Assembly (NCBI GenBank): GCA_004555425.1
Contig: SFID01000088.1
Coordinates: 1-11,373 of the forward strand
Origin: Bacteroidales bacterium
Lineage (GTDB): Bacteria > Bacteroidota > Bacteroidia > Bacteroidales > Bacteroidaceae
Direction of reading: 5' to 3'
DNA: 11,373 nt
Shown in pieces: positions 1 through 6,591 of this stretch (position 1 is the first letter of the stretch; each line of letters starts with the position of its first letter). A program made the translations under genes and the position numbers. The notes under the pieces were generated by a model, which saw only the letters and a program-made list of their open reading frames with translations, was not told the origin of the DNA and did not search any database.

Positions 1-41
1 TCGGCTAGTCCGTCGCGCCTATTCGTGGCGTGACGTCGTTG

Positions 42-70
42 GTTATATCGATTTAATTCTAACTTGTCAA
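42..70 (-). promoter_or_regulatory. Strong sigma70-type promoter leading leftward out of the window
   Basis: Read on the minus strand, a perfect -35 box TTGACA (65-70) is followed after exactly 17 bases by TATAAC (42-47), five of six matches to the -10 consensus. The sequence upstream of the -35 box is A/T-rich (71-83). Transcription would start near position 35 and run left, so the gene served lies beyond the window edge. The promoter follows directly after the end of the 733-aa gene and its terminator-like hairpin. Boxes and spacing are seen in the sequence; activity is inferred. Confidence 0.75.
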
Positions 71-77
71 TAATAAA

Positions 78-106
78 TTAAAAGGCGACGTGCTTTTTTG
101 CGCGCC
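78..106 (-). terminator. Imperfect GC-rich hairpin with T-rich tail, probable terminator
   Basis: On the minus strand GGCGCG (106-101) can pair with CG-T-CGCC (90-84), leaving one bulged base and a loop with an A6 run. It is followed by TTTTAATTTATTA. This fits a rho-independent terminator for the 733-aa gene upstream, although the U-tract is interrupted. The T-rich tail runs into the A/T-rich sequence upstream of the TTGACA box at 65-70, so the same bases could serve as U-tract and UP-like element. Confidence 0.5.
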
Positions 107-140
107 CACGCGCCCACGCGCCCACGCGCCCACGCGCCCA
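101..140 (-). repeat. Five perfect tandem copies of an 8-bp GC-rich unit, G-quadruplex motif
   Basis: CGCGCCCA is repeated five times without a mismatch on the plus strand. The transcribed minus strand therefore carries TGGGCGCG five times, giving five GGG tracts with regular five-base spacers (GGG N5 GGG). This meets the usual G3-N1-7 definition of an intramolecular G-quadruplex, in both the mRNA and the minus DNA strand. It lies 31 to 70 bases after the stop codon of the 733-aa gene and before the terminator-like hairpin. No protein is encoded here. The repeat is certain; quadruplex formation is inferred. Confidence 0.85.
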
Positions 141-148
141 CCATCTCA

Positions 149-166
149 GGATGGAGGGCGTAGGAT
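149..166 (-). repeat. 3' gene-end element, copy 2
   Basis: The plus-strand sequence GGATGGAGGGCGTAGGAT lies four bases beyond the stop codon of the 733-aa gene. It nearly matches GGATGGAGGCGTGGGAT at 2570-2586, which is five bases beyond the stop of the primase-helicase gene; the two differ by one inserted G and one A/G substitution. It also lies within a possible hairpin formed by CACCATC and GATGGTG (139-145 and 164-170). Same sequence and same place after two unrelated genes suggests a shared 3' RNA element such as a terminator, stabiliser or processing site. Confidence 0.6.
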
Positions 167-170
167 GGTG

Positions 171-2372
171 TTACTCTCCCCACTTTTTGGCGATGGCAAC
201 ATCTTGAGCCCATAGCAGCTCATCGTCTATCCCAGACGTGCGCATGGCCGCGACAATTCCGTCCGCGAGAGCGATTCGCTGATATCCAATCGAGGGGCTA
301 TGCATGGGGACGCATCCGCATGTGAACGGAACATCCACCATCTTGTCTGAGGCCTTATCCCACGCCTCGATCGTGAAATGGTCTACACCACCGTCGCCCA
401 TTGTGTGTACACGCAAGCGCAAACAGGCATCCCACTGGGTTGAGCATAGGGCAAACATACTATTGAGGTATCCCACATGTACCGCGTAAGGTTGAGACAG
501 CCCACCCAGAGCCTCTATCTTACCAATGTAAATCGTTTTGTCTGACTTGTAATCCCAATCCGTAGCAAACACATTGCCCGACGGCATAACGAGTAGTATA
601 TCTTTCCCACGCAAACGACTCCTATACGTGTAAACTATCCCAAGTAGCGCATCCGCATATCTCGCGTCGGGACTAGGCGTGGCGTGCCATTTCTTGTACA
701 AATCCTTTAGCGAGTGGGTCATTATTCGTATCTGACCTATCCCAAAGGCGACACCTACTTGCATATAACTACCGAGTTGCCAGACCATCCAACCGCGCGT
801 GTGATACATATCTTCTGTCCGATTGGCGAGGTTACAGATCCCTATCTCACCTCCACACTTCGCCATGCCGCGCAACAACCCGCGCGGTATCTCGACTTGT
901 TCACCTTCTGCCATATCCAAAGGCGCGTCTCGTCTCTCTGCGGCGAAGTACATCCCGCGCGCGACGTAGGCGACCTTATCCTCGAACATGAGTAGTTGCA
1001 CGAGGCTCTCGTCGTTCGGGTTTACATCTTTACGCGCATCGATCTTGTCTCTAGCCACTACATCCTTGTACATGGCGGCGTACAACTCACTATCCACCGA
1101 CGGTAGATCTTCGATCGGCTCGAAATCGCCGCGATACTTTATCTTCAATCGATCGCACTTGGCTCTGTAGCACTCTTCTTTCGCATCCGCCAATGCGGCA
1201 TCCGCTTCTTTTCTCGTCGTAAGCGCAATCTCGCATCCGTCGTTCGCGGCGGACATCTTTTCCTCTTCCTCCATCTTTATCTTGTCGCGATACGCGGCGG
1301 CATTTTCTTCCGCCTCTACGACGTTGTTCTTTTGTATCTGTGCATCGTAGACCATCCACATAACAACGCCGCATCCGAGGTTGCCGCGATTGTCGTAGTC
1401 GGGATCGCTATCTTCATCCTCGAAGTAATCGCCAAGCGTGCAATATCCCGCATCTGGCTCTGGATTGAGGAAAACTGGGGCACCCAATCCATATCCAGAA
1501 AAGATCGCGATCTTGTTGTAAAGATCCACGTTGAGGCACATCCCACCGCAAGCGACCGCGTCTTCTATCCGCAATGTTGCGACACCTTCCGCCGCGTCTT
1601 TGCTACCATCCGCATTGATGTACGTGATAGGATACGTCCTCTTTATCGTATCCATTGTCATATATTTCGGCGGCGTATGTTTTCCCGTTCGCTCCTTCGG
1701 TATCTTAACCCACAGACCATTATCCGAAATGCATAACAGCCCGTTCTTCGGGTAACTATCTTTGCGAGACGGCATCGCGATCGGCAGGCGGGCAGAATCC
1801 ATGAACATCTTAGATGCGTTCTTATATCGCAAGTTTTCCCACAAACCTTTAGGGTTATGCCATCCGCCAGTTCTGTCCTCATCGCCGCAATCCCAACTCG
1901 GGCAAGCCGTCGCATCTACGCGCACCACCTCACCTATGATGAAGACCATCCCTTCATCGTTAGCCGCCATCTTGACGCCGTATTTACCCCACTTCACAAT
2001 CGCTTTGCACAATCGCGTAGGAATGAAGTAACCCTCACCATCTTCGAGGTTGTATCCACCCAGCTTCCGCCACGCCGCCGTTGCCCCGTCTGTGTATCCA
2101 ATCTCGGCATCCATCTCCGTGTGGTATATTAGGCACAGTGCATCACGTGTATCATCCGATCTCCCTTCAACGACCGACATGGCTGACACTATCTCATCGG
2201 GTAAGTATTCCCAATCGAGTTCGTTATCGGCATCCTCCATCCCGTTACACGTTACGCGGGCTTCGGCAATGCGCGCGCCAAATCTCGCACCTACTACACC
2301 TGTTTTCGTCTCCGTGAGAAAGATCTCAATCTCATTCGCCATCTCGTTTGTCATAACTTTCTTTGTTGCCAT
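171..2372 (-). CDS. Large hypothetical protein, 733 aa, internally duplicated with central coiled coil
   Basis: I do not recognise the family. The ATG at 2372 is preceded by GGAG at good spacing (GGAGATAGACT-ATG) and by its own promoter and leader. Residues about 350-412 are charged, Ala/Glu/Lys-rich and coiled-coil-like. The halves on either side share landmarks in the same order: GE-x3-IP-x2-L-x5-K-x-G at residues 112-129 and 490-507; a strand-turn-strand reading LLCISDNGLWVK (212-223) against ILLVMPSGNVFAT (592-604); and a CLN/YLN helix (279 and 635). Upstream of these both contain an LP-x(n)-AM-x(n)-VV stretch. No signal peptide or membrane segment is seen. Residues 592-605 (ending in ATD) faintly recall DNA sliding clamps; this is a guess. 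It could equally be a structural protein. It follows the primase-helicase but has separate expression signals. Confidence 0.88.
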   Translation of the reverse strand: MATKKVMTNEMANEIEIFLTETKTGVVGARFGARIAEARVTCNGMEDADNELDWEYLPDEIVSAMSVVEGRSDDTRDALCLIYHTEMDAEIGYTDGATAAWRKLGGYNLEDGEGYFIPTRLCKAIVKWGKYGVKMAANDEGMVFIIGEVVRVDATACPSWDCGDEDRTGGWHNPKGLWENLRYKNASKMFMDSARLPIAMPSRKDSYPKNGLLCISDNGLWVKIPKERTGKHTPPKYMTMDTIKRTYPITYINADGSKDAAEGVATLRIEDAVACGGMCLNVDLYNKIAIFSGYGLGAPVFLNPEPDAGYCTLGDYFEDEDSDPDYDNRGNLGCGVVMWMVYDAQIQKNNVVEAEENAAAYRDKIKMEEEEKMSAANDGCEIALTTRKEADAALADAKEECYRAKCDRLKIKYRGDFEPIEDLPSVDSELYAAMYKDVVARDKIDARKDVNPNDESLVQLLMFEDKVAYVARGMYFAAERRDAPLDMAEGEQVEIPRGLLRGMAKCGGEIGICNLANRTEDMYHTRGWMVWQLGSYMQVGVAFGIGQIRIMTHSLKDLYKKWHATPSPDARYADALLGIVYTYRSRLRGKDILLVMPSGNVFATDWDYKSDKTIYIGKIEALGGLSQPYAVHVGYLNSMFALCSTQWDACLRLRVHTMGDGGVDHFTIEAWDKASDKMVDVPFTCGCVPMHSPSIGYQRIALADGIVAAMRTSGIDDELLWAQDVAIAKKWGE

Positions 2373-2406
2373 AGTCTATCTCCGTTCGCTGTGGCGTGCT
2401 ATCTTG

Positions 2407-2433
2407 TTTTGGCGCATACCATACACGCCAAAA
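2407..2433 (-). promoter_or_regulatory. Leader hairpin or operator upstream of the 733-aa gene
   Basis: TTTTGGCG (2407-2414) and CGCCAAAA (2426-2433) form a perfect 8-bp inverted repeat around an 11-base loop. It lies between the predicted transcription start near 2451 and the ribosome site of the gene at 2372, so the roughly 78-nt leader would carry this stem. There is no U-tract after it on the minus strand, so it is not a typical terminator. It could be a protein-binding operator or a 5' mRNA-stabilising stem. Confidence 0.5.
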
Positions 2434-2457
2434 AAGCTAGCGTTCGTTGTTGCGTGT

Positions 2458-2485
2458 AGTATAGCGAATAAAAGAAAGTTGTCAA
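2458..2485 (-). promoter_or_regulatory. Strong sigma70-type promoter for the 733-aa gene
   Basis: On the minus strand, TTGACA (2480-2485) is followed after 16 bases by TATACT (2458-2463), five of six matches to the -10 consensus. The bases upstream are almost pure T (2486-2505), as in an UP element. They are also the U-tract of the terminator at 2497-2540. The predicted start is near 2451, giving a leader of about 78 nt. Boxes are seen; function is inferred. Confidence 0.78.
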
Positions 2486-2496
2486 CAAAAAAAAGT

Positions 2497-2540
2497 AAAA
2501 AAAAAGACTTGCCTACATGTAACGATATAATAGGCAAGTC
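2497..2540 (-). terminator. Rho-independent terminator after the primase-helicase operon
   Basis: GACTTGCCTA and TAGGCAAGTC (2531-2540 and 2506-2515) form a perfect 10-bp stem with a 15-base loop. On the minus strand the stem is followed by nine consecutive T (2505-2497). It lies 52 bases after the stop codon of the primase-helicase and should end the message that began upstream. The loop is long for a terminator, but the stem and T-run are strong. Confidence 0.85.
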
Positions 2541-2547
2541 GAGAGCT

Positions 2548-2580
2548 CGCCTCCATCCCTGGATGAGCTGGATGGAGGCG
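2548..2580 (-). repeat. Perfect 11-bp inverted repeat after the primase-helicase stop
   Basis: CGCCTCCATCC (2548-2558) and GGATGGAGGCG (2570-2580) are perfect inverted copies around an 11-base loop. The hairpin begins 12 bases after the primase-helicase stop codon, just upstream of the terminator at 2497-2540. It has no T-run of its own. Its right arm belongs to the 3' element shared with 149-166. Likely an RNA structure protecting or processing the 3' end. Confidence 0.7.
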
Positions 2581-2586
2581 TGGGAT
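2570..2586 (-). repeat. 3' gene-end element, copy 1
   Basis: GGATGGAGGCGTGGGAT on the plus strand, five bases past the primase-helicase stop. It matches the element at 149-166 except for one G insertion and one substitution. In this copy the first 11 bases pair with 2548-2558 to make a perfect hairpin. Confidence 0.6.
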
Positions 2587-2591
2587 AGAGA

Positions 2592-4793
2592 CTATCTCCT
2601 ATCCACCCTATCGACGGAGTAATCAGCCAACAACGCGCGTAGCACATCCGCATCCATGCAGTATCTATCCCGCAATGTGGCACGATGGCGGACAAATCCG
2701 ATGGTCTCCAATGCGCGTATGAATTGCGACATCTTTATATCCATGCGCCACGTGTTCTGGACTTCCAGCATCAGGTTCTCGACCGCAATCCAAATCGCAC
2801 CGTCGATTTCCGCCCACATTCTCACCCCGTTCACTAATCCATTACTGGCTTCTGCGTTTCGGAGAACGGACATTATGATTCCGACTTCTTTTGTCTGACA
2901 GCGTTTCTTGGAACAGCGAAGGTCGTTTTCCTTTTGCTCATCTAGCGTCAACGTGTACGGCAACCCAGCGTTGACCTCTTCTCTAGCCTCCCTCCATAGC
3001 TGCACAAAGTCGATCTCGTTGATGGCATCCCAATCATCGCGCGTCCAATTACAATCGACAATCAGGTAGCGGCGATTGCCCGTCGTGTCCACAAACAAGT
3101 CATCCTCGTTCGTCGTACCGATAATAGACGTTCGCACAGGGAAAACGGTCGCCTCTCTATCGTATGGGCGGCGAAACGACATCGTTGTGTCGGATACGAA
3201 ATTCTTAATTTGATTCACATCGCTCTTGCGGAACGTCGTGCCGAGTTCGCCGTACTCGTATATCCAATGCGAGTAAAGGTCTATCATTGTGTCTTTGCTT
3301 TGGAGATTGAGCCCCTTTTGGGTGAAACTATTCGTCCCACACGCGAATTTGCGGGCGAGCGTGGTCTTACCGATGTGTTGCGCACGGCTGTATAGAATGA
3401 GCATGAAGTTGCGCTGTGTATCCGTAGGGTCGCCCGTGTTGTAGAGCAGTTTGACGCCCTGACGCATCCATAATCTTACCATATTGAGCGAAAAATCGTC
3501 CAAATGGAGAGCCCCTTTTAATTTCGACCACCGCTTTACACCATCCCACTCTCCATCCATCACGGTCTCCATCACGACGTCACGCCGCACCACGCGTGTG
3601 ATAATGTAGTCCGTCAACGTGGTCTTGTTCAGGCTGTAATAGTTGCCGTTACGACGGGTCGCCAAGTCCAACATAGCGATGTAGATCTCTGTAGAATCCT
3701 TTACTCGCTTCCCTCCCAATGTATATGTACGACGCCCCGTCCACACATCTTCCTCCACATTCGCACCCACCATATCGTAGAGAATGCGCAACTCGTCTGC
3801 CAAGCCCGAGGACACGTCCGCAAAGTCCGTCTTCCCAACCGTCGTGGCGACCATCTCACCACTGATTTGCTTCGTAAGCATCCCCATAGAGTCCAGTAGT
3901 GTGTTGTGTGTCGCCAACACACTGTTCGTACCCTCTCTCACCGTCTCCTTCACCATATACCACCTCGCTTTATCTTTCACATGCACCGTCGGGTCATACG
4001 CCAACGCACGTAGCTGACCCTTATTCTTTATCGTCTTGTCGAAATGAACGTCGGGGTAATCCCGCTCGAAATCTTCCAAAATGCGGTTCGCCACGGCAAC
4101 CTGGGCGGCTGTACCATCGGCGCCCCGCACCACTATACCGCACGCCAATCCCGTTCCGCTGATGGTCGTGAATATGCAAATGATACGGTCGTCCTCCTCC
4201 ATTCGTTTCCGTAGGGCGTCCATATCGACACCCTCATTCTCTTTCTTGTCGATGTCGAGGAATGTGAGGCGTTCATCTCCAAACGATTGTACGACGCACG
4301 GTGTTGCCCCCTTGAGTTTGGCTGGCGACAGTGTGGCTCTCTTACCCATCCACGTGTCGTCTGGCGATCTTATCCACGCGATCAGCGTCTCAAACGAGGT
4401 ATCCACCACCTCATTCCTCGCTTTGTAGGACTGACAAAGGCGGATAGATAGGGGCGGGGCGCCCAGTTGCTCCGATAATCCCACCTCGTGATACACATCC
4501 ACACACACTTTCTGCCGTGTAGGGACTCTCGGATGCGAAGCGCGATACCCTTTTACCCACGGCTCCCCCTTCAGCTCCTTCGCTACGGATAGGAACGAGA
4601 CACTCTTTTTACGGAACGGAGCGTAATGTTCATTGTGGATGTAGACGTTACCTGTCGTAAAGACATACCCACCGTAGGAGCCCGCCCCGCTCGGCTTGAA
4701 CCGAACGGTGTCGCCATCCACTTTGTACGGCACCTTTAGTTCGACGAGATAGTCCAGTACCACTTGTTGTTCTAGCGTGATTTGTTCGTTCAT
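2592..4793 (-). CDS. Primase-helicase, BT4734-like N-terminal domain fused to VapE/VirE ATPase
   Basis: Likely replicative primase-helicase of the phage, acting at the replication fork. The 733 aa show two recognisable parts. Residues about 165-285 resemble the BT4734-like primase-type domain (PF08800), with FLDID (178-182) and ISGTGLACGI (211-220). Residues about 440-610 resemble the VapE/VirE ATPase (PF05272), with a P-loop RAQHIGKTT (470-478), acidic YEYGELG (512-518), IIGTTNEDD (557-565) and the TGNRR arginine motif (571-575). The first glycine of the Walker A pattern is replaced by Arg470, which is unusual. The C-terminal 120 residues may be a DNA-binding winged-helix region; this is a guess. 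The ATG at 4793 has AGGAG 11 bases upstream and follows the nuclease gene by 14 bases, so the two are co-transcribed. A strong terminator follows the gene. Confidence 0.86.
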   Translation of the reverse strand: MNEQITLEQQVVLDYLVELKVPYKVDGDTVRFKPSGAGSYGGYVFTTGNVYIHNEHYAPFRKKSVSFLSVAKELKGEPWVKGYRASHPRVPTRQKVCVDVYHEVGLSEQLGAPPLSIRLCQSYKARNEVVDTSFETLIAWIRSPDDTWMGKRATLSPAKLKGATPCVVQSFGDERLTFLDIDKKENEGVDMDALRKRMEEDDRIICIFTTISGTGLACGIVVRGADGTAAQVAVANRILEDFERDYPDVHFDKTIKNKGQLRALAYDPTVHVKDKARWYMVKETVREGTNSVLATHNTLLDSMGMLTKQISGEMVATTVGKTDFADVSSGLADELRILYDMVGANVEEDVWTGRRTYTLGGKRVKDSTEIYIAMLDLATRRNGNYYSLNKTTLTDYIITRVVRRDVVMETVMDGEWDGVKRWSKLKGALHLDDFSLNMVRLWMRQGVKLLYNTGDPTDTQRNFMLILYSRAQHIGKTTLARKFACGTNSFTQKGLNLQSKDTMIDLYSHWIYEYGELGTTFRKSDVNQIKNFVSDTTMSFRRPYDREATVFPVRTSIIGTTNEDDLFVDTTGNRRYLIVDCNWTRDDWDAINEIDFVQLWREAREEVNAGLPYTLTLDEQKENDLRCSKKRCQTKEVGIIMSVLRNAEASNGLVNGVRMWAEIDGAIWIAVENLMLEVQNTWRMDIKMSQFIRALETIGFVRHRATLRDRYCMDADVLRALLADYSVDRVDRR

Positions 4794-4807
4794 CCTTTTC
4801 TCTTCTC

Positions 4808-5659
4808 CTACCCCTCATCTTTGGGGTCAAATTTGAATTGGCATTCCTCAGGCGTGAGGAAATAGTCACTTGGTCGGCAAACCGAGCGCGTGCAGAACGT
4901 GCGTTTCTCACACCATTTGCACGCGTGGATGTTCCCGTTCGCCAACTCTTCGTTGAAAACGGGGTTTGTCAGCCATACCGACATTGCCGCATCCAACGAC
5001 TCGACGAAAGCGCATATCTCGTCGATGGTAATAGCATAAGTTCGCACGGGTTCGGCGATATTTTTTGGCTGTACAATCGTCTGCTCGAACGAGAAGTCGC
5101 CACAGTTCTCGCGTATCCACTCACAAATGGAGGATGGTGTGTCTAGGTCTCGCACCCCCTTGCGCCGCGCCATCGTGAGTAACATAGCGACGATGTAGAA
5201 CGTCAGTTGGGGTGTGTCGGGATCGACGATGTGGCGACCGAACTTGTAGTCGAACACATGCACGCCCCCACGCCACACCACCATCGCGTCGTAATATCCG
5301 CCCAAGTTATCCGGCGTGGATGAGAAGTGTTCGCCCATCGACACGTGCTGTTCGGTTTTCAGCACTGCTCCATCCGCCTCGTGCTCCTCCACGCACGACG
5401 CGATGGCATCTCGGTAGAGCTCACCGCCCCGCACCATAGACGGCGTTACATCTTCCTCTTCTCCGACCTCCACAACCTCACCCCACGCCATCCGCTCCGC
5501 TATGTCGTGGGCGCGTTCGCCCTCTATGGCGGCAGTATTTGGGCTGTTGCCTACGACATCCCGTTCATCGGGACGATAAGAAATTGGGCAAATCAAAAAG
5601 CGCTTCATCTTTGACCCGCTCACTTCTGAATGCCCCCGCACCTGCATTTCATCTAGCAT
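4808..5659 (-). CDS. DUF2800-type PD-(D/E)XK nuclease, RecB/Cas4-like with Fe-S cysteines
   Basis: Probable DNA exonuclease of the phage replication or recombination system. The 283 aa follow the DUF2800 (PF10926) and RecB/Cas4 pattern: Cys24 in the early LICPISY segment, EGERAHDIAER (46-56) with Glu47 and His51, the core GGYYDAMVV (120-128) with Asp124, VFDYKFG (135-141) with Asp137 and Lys139, and the QLTFY helix (151-155). A C-terminal cluster Cys247, Cys250, Cys256, Cys261, with Cys24, could hold a 4Fe-4S cluster as in Cas4 and AddB; this is inferred from spacing. The start at 5659 overlaps the end of the DUF3310 gene by seven bases and has GGAG at good distance, implying translational coupling. 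Its neighbour is the primase-helicase. It could also act in end processing for recombination. Confidence 0.82.
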   Translation of the reverse strand: MLDEMQVRGHSEVSGSKMKRFLICPISYRPDERDVVGNSPNTAAIEGERAHDIAERMAWGEVVEVGEEEDVTPSMVRGGELYRDAIASCVEEHEADGAVLKTEQHVSMGEHFSSTPDNLGGYYDAMVVWRGGVHVFDYKFGRHIVDPDTPQLTFYIVAMLLTMARRKGVRDLDTPSSICEWIRENCGDFSFEQTIVQPKNIAEPVRTYAITIDEICAFVESLDAAMSVWLTNPVFNEELANGNIHACKWCEKRTFCTRSVCRPSDYFLTPEECQFKFDPKDEG

Positions 5660-5931
5660 GTTCCATCTCCATCCGCCTCACTTCGTCGCGTGATCGCCCT
5701 TTTCAAATAAAAAGCGGCTTTGAGTAGGTCTTTCACAGCCGCCTCGTGTTCCTTCTTACCAGCACGGCAAATGTATTTACACACTTGCCCTAAGTCGAAA
5801 TCTAGATCAAACGCGTCGATCACGTCGATAGGCTCAATCTGCCGACCGCGGTAATACGTCCCTCGTGTCTCCTCGATATTAGAGGTGATATCTCTAAAGA
5901 GAATGTCAATATCTTTTTTACCTTCGCACAT
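5653..5931 (-). CDS. DUF3310 family protein
   Basis: A 92-aa protein matching the DUF3310 family (PF11753), common in phage replication regions and sometimes named 'nucleotide kinase' without a P-loop to support it. Residues 26-82 carry the signature: YYRGRQIEPIDVIDAF (26-41), DFDLGQVCKYICRAGKK (44-60) and the helix DLLKAAFYLKRAI (68-80). The N-terminal 25 residues are charged and not typical. No Walker motif is present, so I do not assign kinase activity. The ATG at 5931 follows the amidase stop by one base, with GGAGAG inside the amidase's last codons as the ribosome site. Its stop overlaps the nuclease start. The gene is thus locked in one message with its neighbours. Confidence 0.86.
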   Translation of the reverse strand: MCEGKKDIDILFRDITSNIEETRGTYYRGRQIEPIDVIDAFDLDFDLGQVCKYICRAGKKEHEAAVKDLLKAAFYLKRAITRRSEADGDGTC

Positions 5932-5932
5932 A

Positions 5933-6532
5933 CTACTCTCCTAGCTCTTTCGCCACTGCGGCAATAATGCGTTCCCACAAAGCGTCTCCACTTTGCTGTC
6001 CATCCTCACCCTTGTATGAGACAAACGGGCGGGGGCACAGCTTTCCAGTAGCGTCAAAATGTCGCAATATCCGCGACGGTGGGATGTGATTGCGCCGACA
6101 AATATCCGCAAGTAGGTCGATGAGGCTACGGATGGTGCTGTCTGTACACCACCAATCCGCATCCGTCGCGTGCCGACTCGTCTTGTCCCGCTTCATGCAG
6201 CACACATCCACACCGATGGAGCACCTGTTGCCTGTGAACGAAGCGGCGGCGGGCGTCTTATGCCATCCCTCTGCGTGCGCGGCGCCCCAATACTCCTCGA
6301 CGGGCTGTCCATCCCCCACGTGCCAAGCGATGATGTACTCTGGCAAAGCGGGTACGACACGACCATTCAGGTCGATGATGTAGTGGCTACTCTGCGCACC
6401 GCGTTTTTCCCACGCTCGCAACACTCCCTCGGGGGTCGCCTCCGCCACACCCGTGTAATGAACGACGACGTGGGTCGGTGTCGCCGATCGCTTGCCACTA
6501 TTGGCTAGCCTCCATTTGCATACTCTACTCAT
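5933..6532 (-). CDS. Endolysin, N-acetylmuramoyl-L-alanine amidase (Amidase_2, zinc-dependent)
   Basis: Cuts the bond between N-acetylmuramic acid and L-alanine in peptidoglycan to lyse the host. The 199 aa are one Amidase_2/PGRP domain (PF01510), as in T7 lysozyme (151 aa). Zinc ligands fit His25 (VVVHYTG), His158 (RHFDATGK) and Cys166 (LCPRPF). SHYIIDLNGRV (49-59), AWHVG (69-73) and CSIGVDVC (104-111) are further family motifs. No signal peptide or cell-wall-binding domain is seen, so export would need the holin. I chose the ATG at 6532 because GGAGGAG lies just upstream; an in-frame ATG at 6574 lies in the terminator hairpin and lacks a ribosome site. The gene is joined to DUF3310, nuclease and primase-helicase genes. 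T7 lysozyme also inhibits its RNA polymerase; nothing here shows that role. Confidence 0.95.
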   Translation of the reverse strand: MSRVCKWRLANSGKRSATPTHVVVHYTGVAEATPEGVLRAWEKRGAQSSHYIIDLNGRVVPALPEYIIAWHVGDGQPVEEYWGAAHAEGWHKTPAAASFTGNRCSIGVDVCCMKRDKTSRHATDADWWCTDSTIRSLIDLLADICRRNHIPPSRILRHFDATGKLCPRPFVSYKGEDGQQSGDALWERIIAAVAKELGE

Positions 6533-6557
6533 TGTTCTCCTCCTCGCGAACGAAACG

Positions 6558-6589
6558 AAAAATGCGCACTCCACAATGGACTGCGCATT
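6558..6589 (-). terminator. Terminator-like hairpin between holin and amidase
   Basis: AATGCGCA-x-TCCA and TGGA-x-TGCGCATT (6561-6573 and 6577-6589) form a 12-bp stem with one internal mismatch and a three-base loop. On the minus strand it ends in ATTTTTC. It lies 28 bases after the holin stop and 25 bases before the amidase start, so it may reduce read-through from holin into the amidase and replication genes. The U-run is short (five), so termination may be partial. Confidence 0.7.
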
Positions 6590-6591
6590 CT

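Noticed and set aside
101..140. CRISPR-like repeat array
   Set aside because: The 8-bp units are directly adjacent with no spacers; this is a simple tandem repeat.
2050..2622. 190-codon open frame on the plus strand across the intergenic region
   Set aside because: It reads through the promoter, A-runs and terminator of the minus-strand genes; Lys/Ser-rich stretch is translated poly-A.
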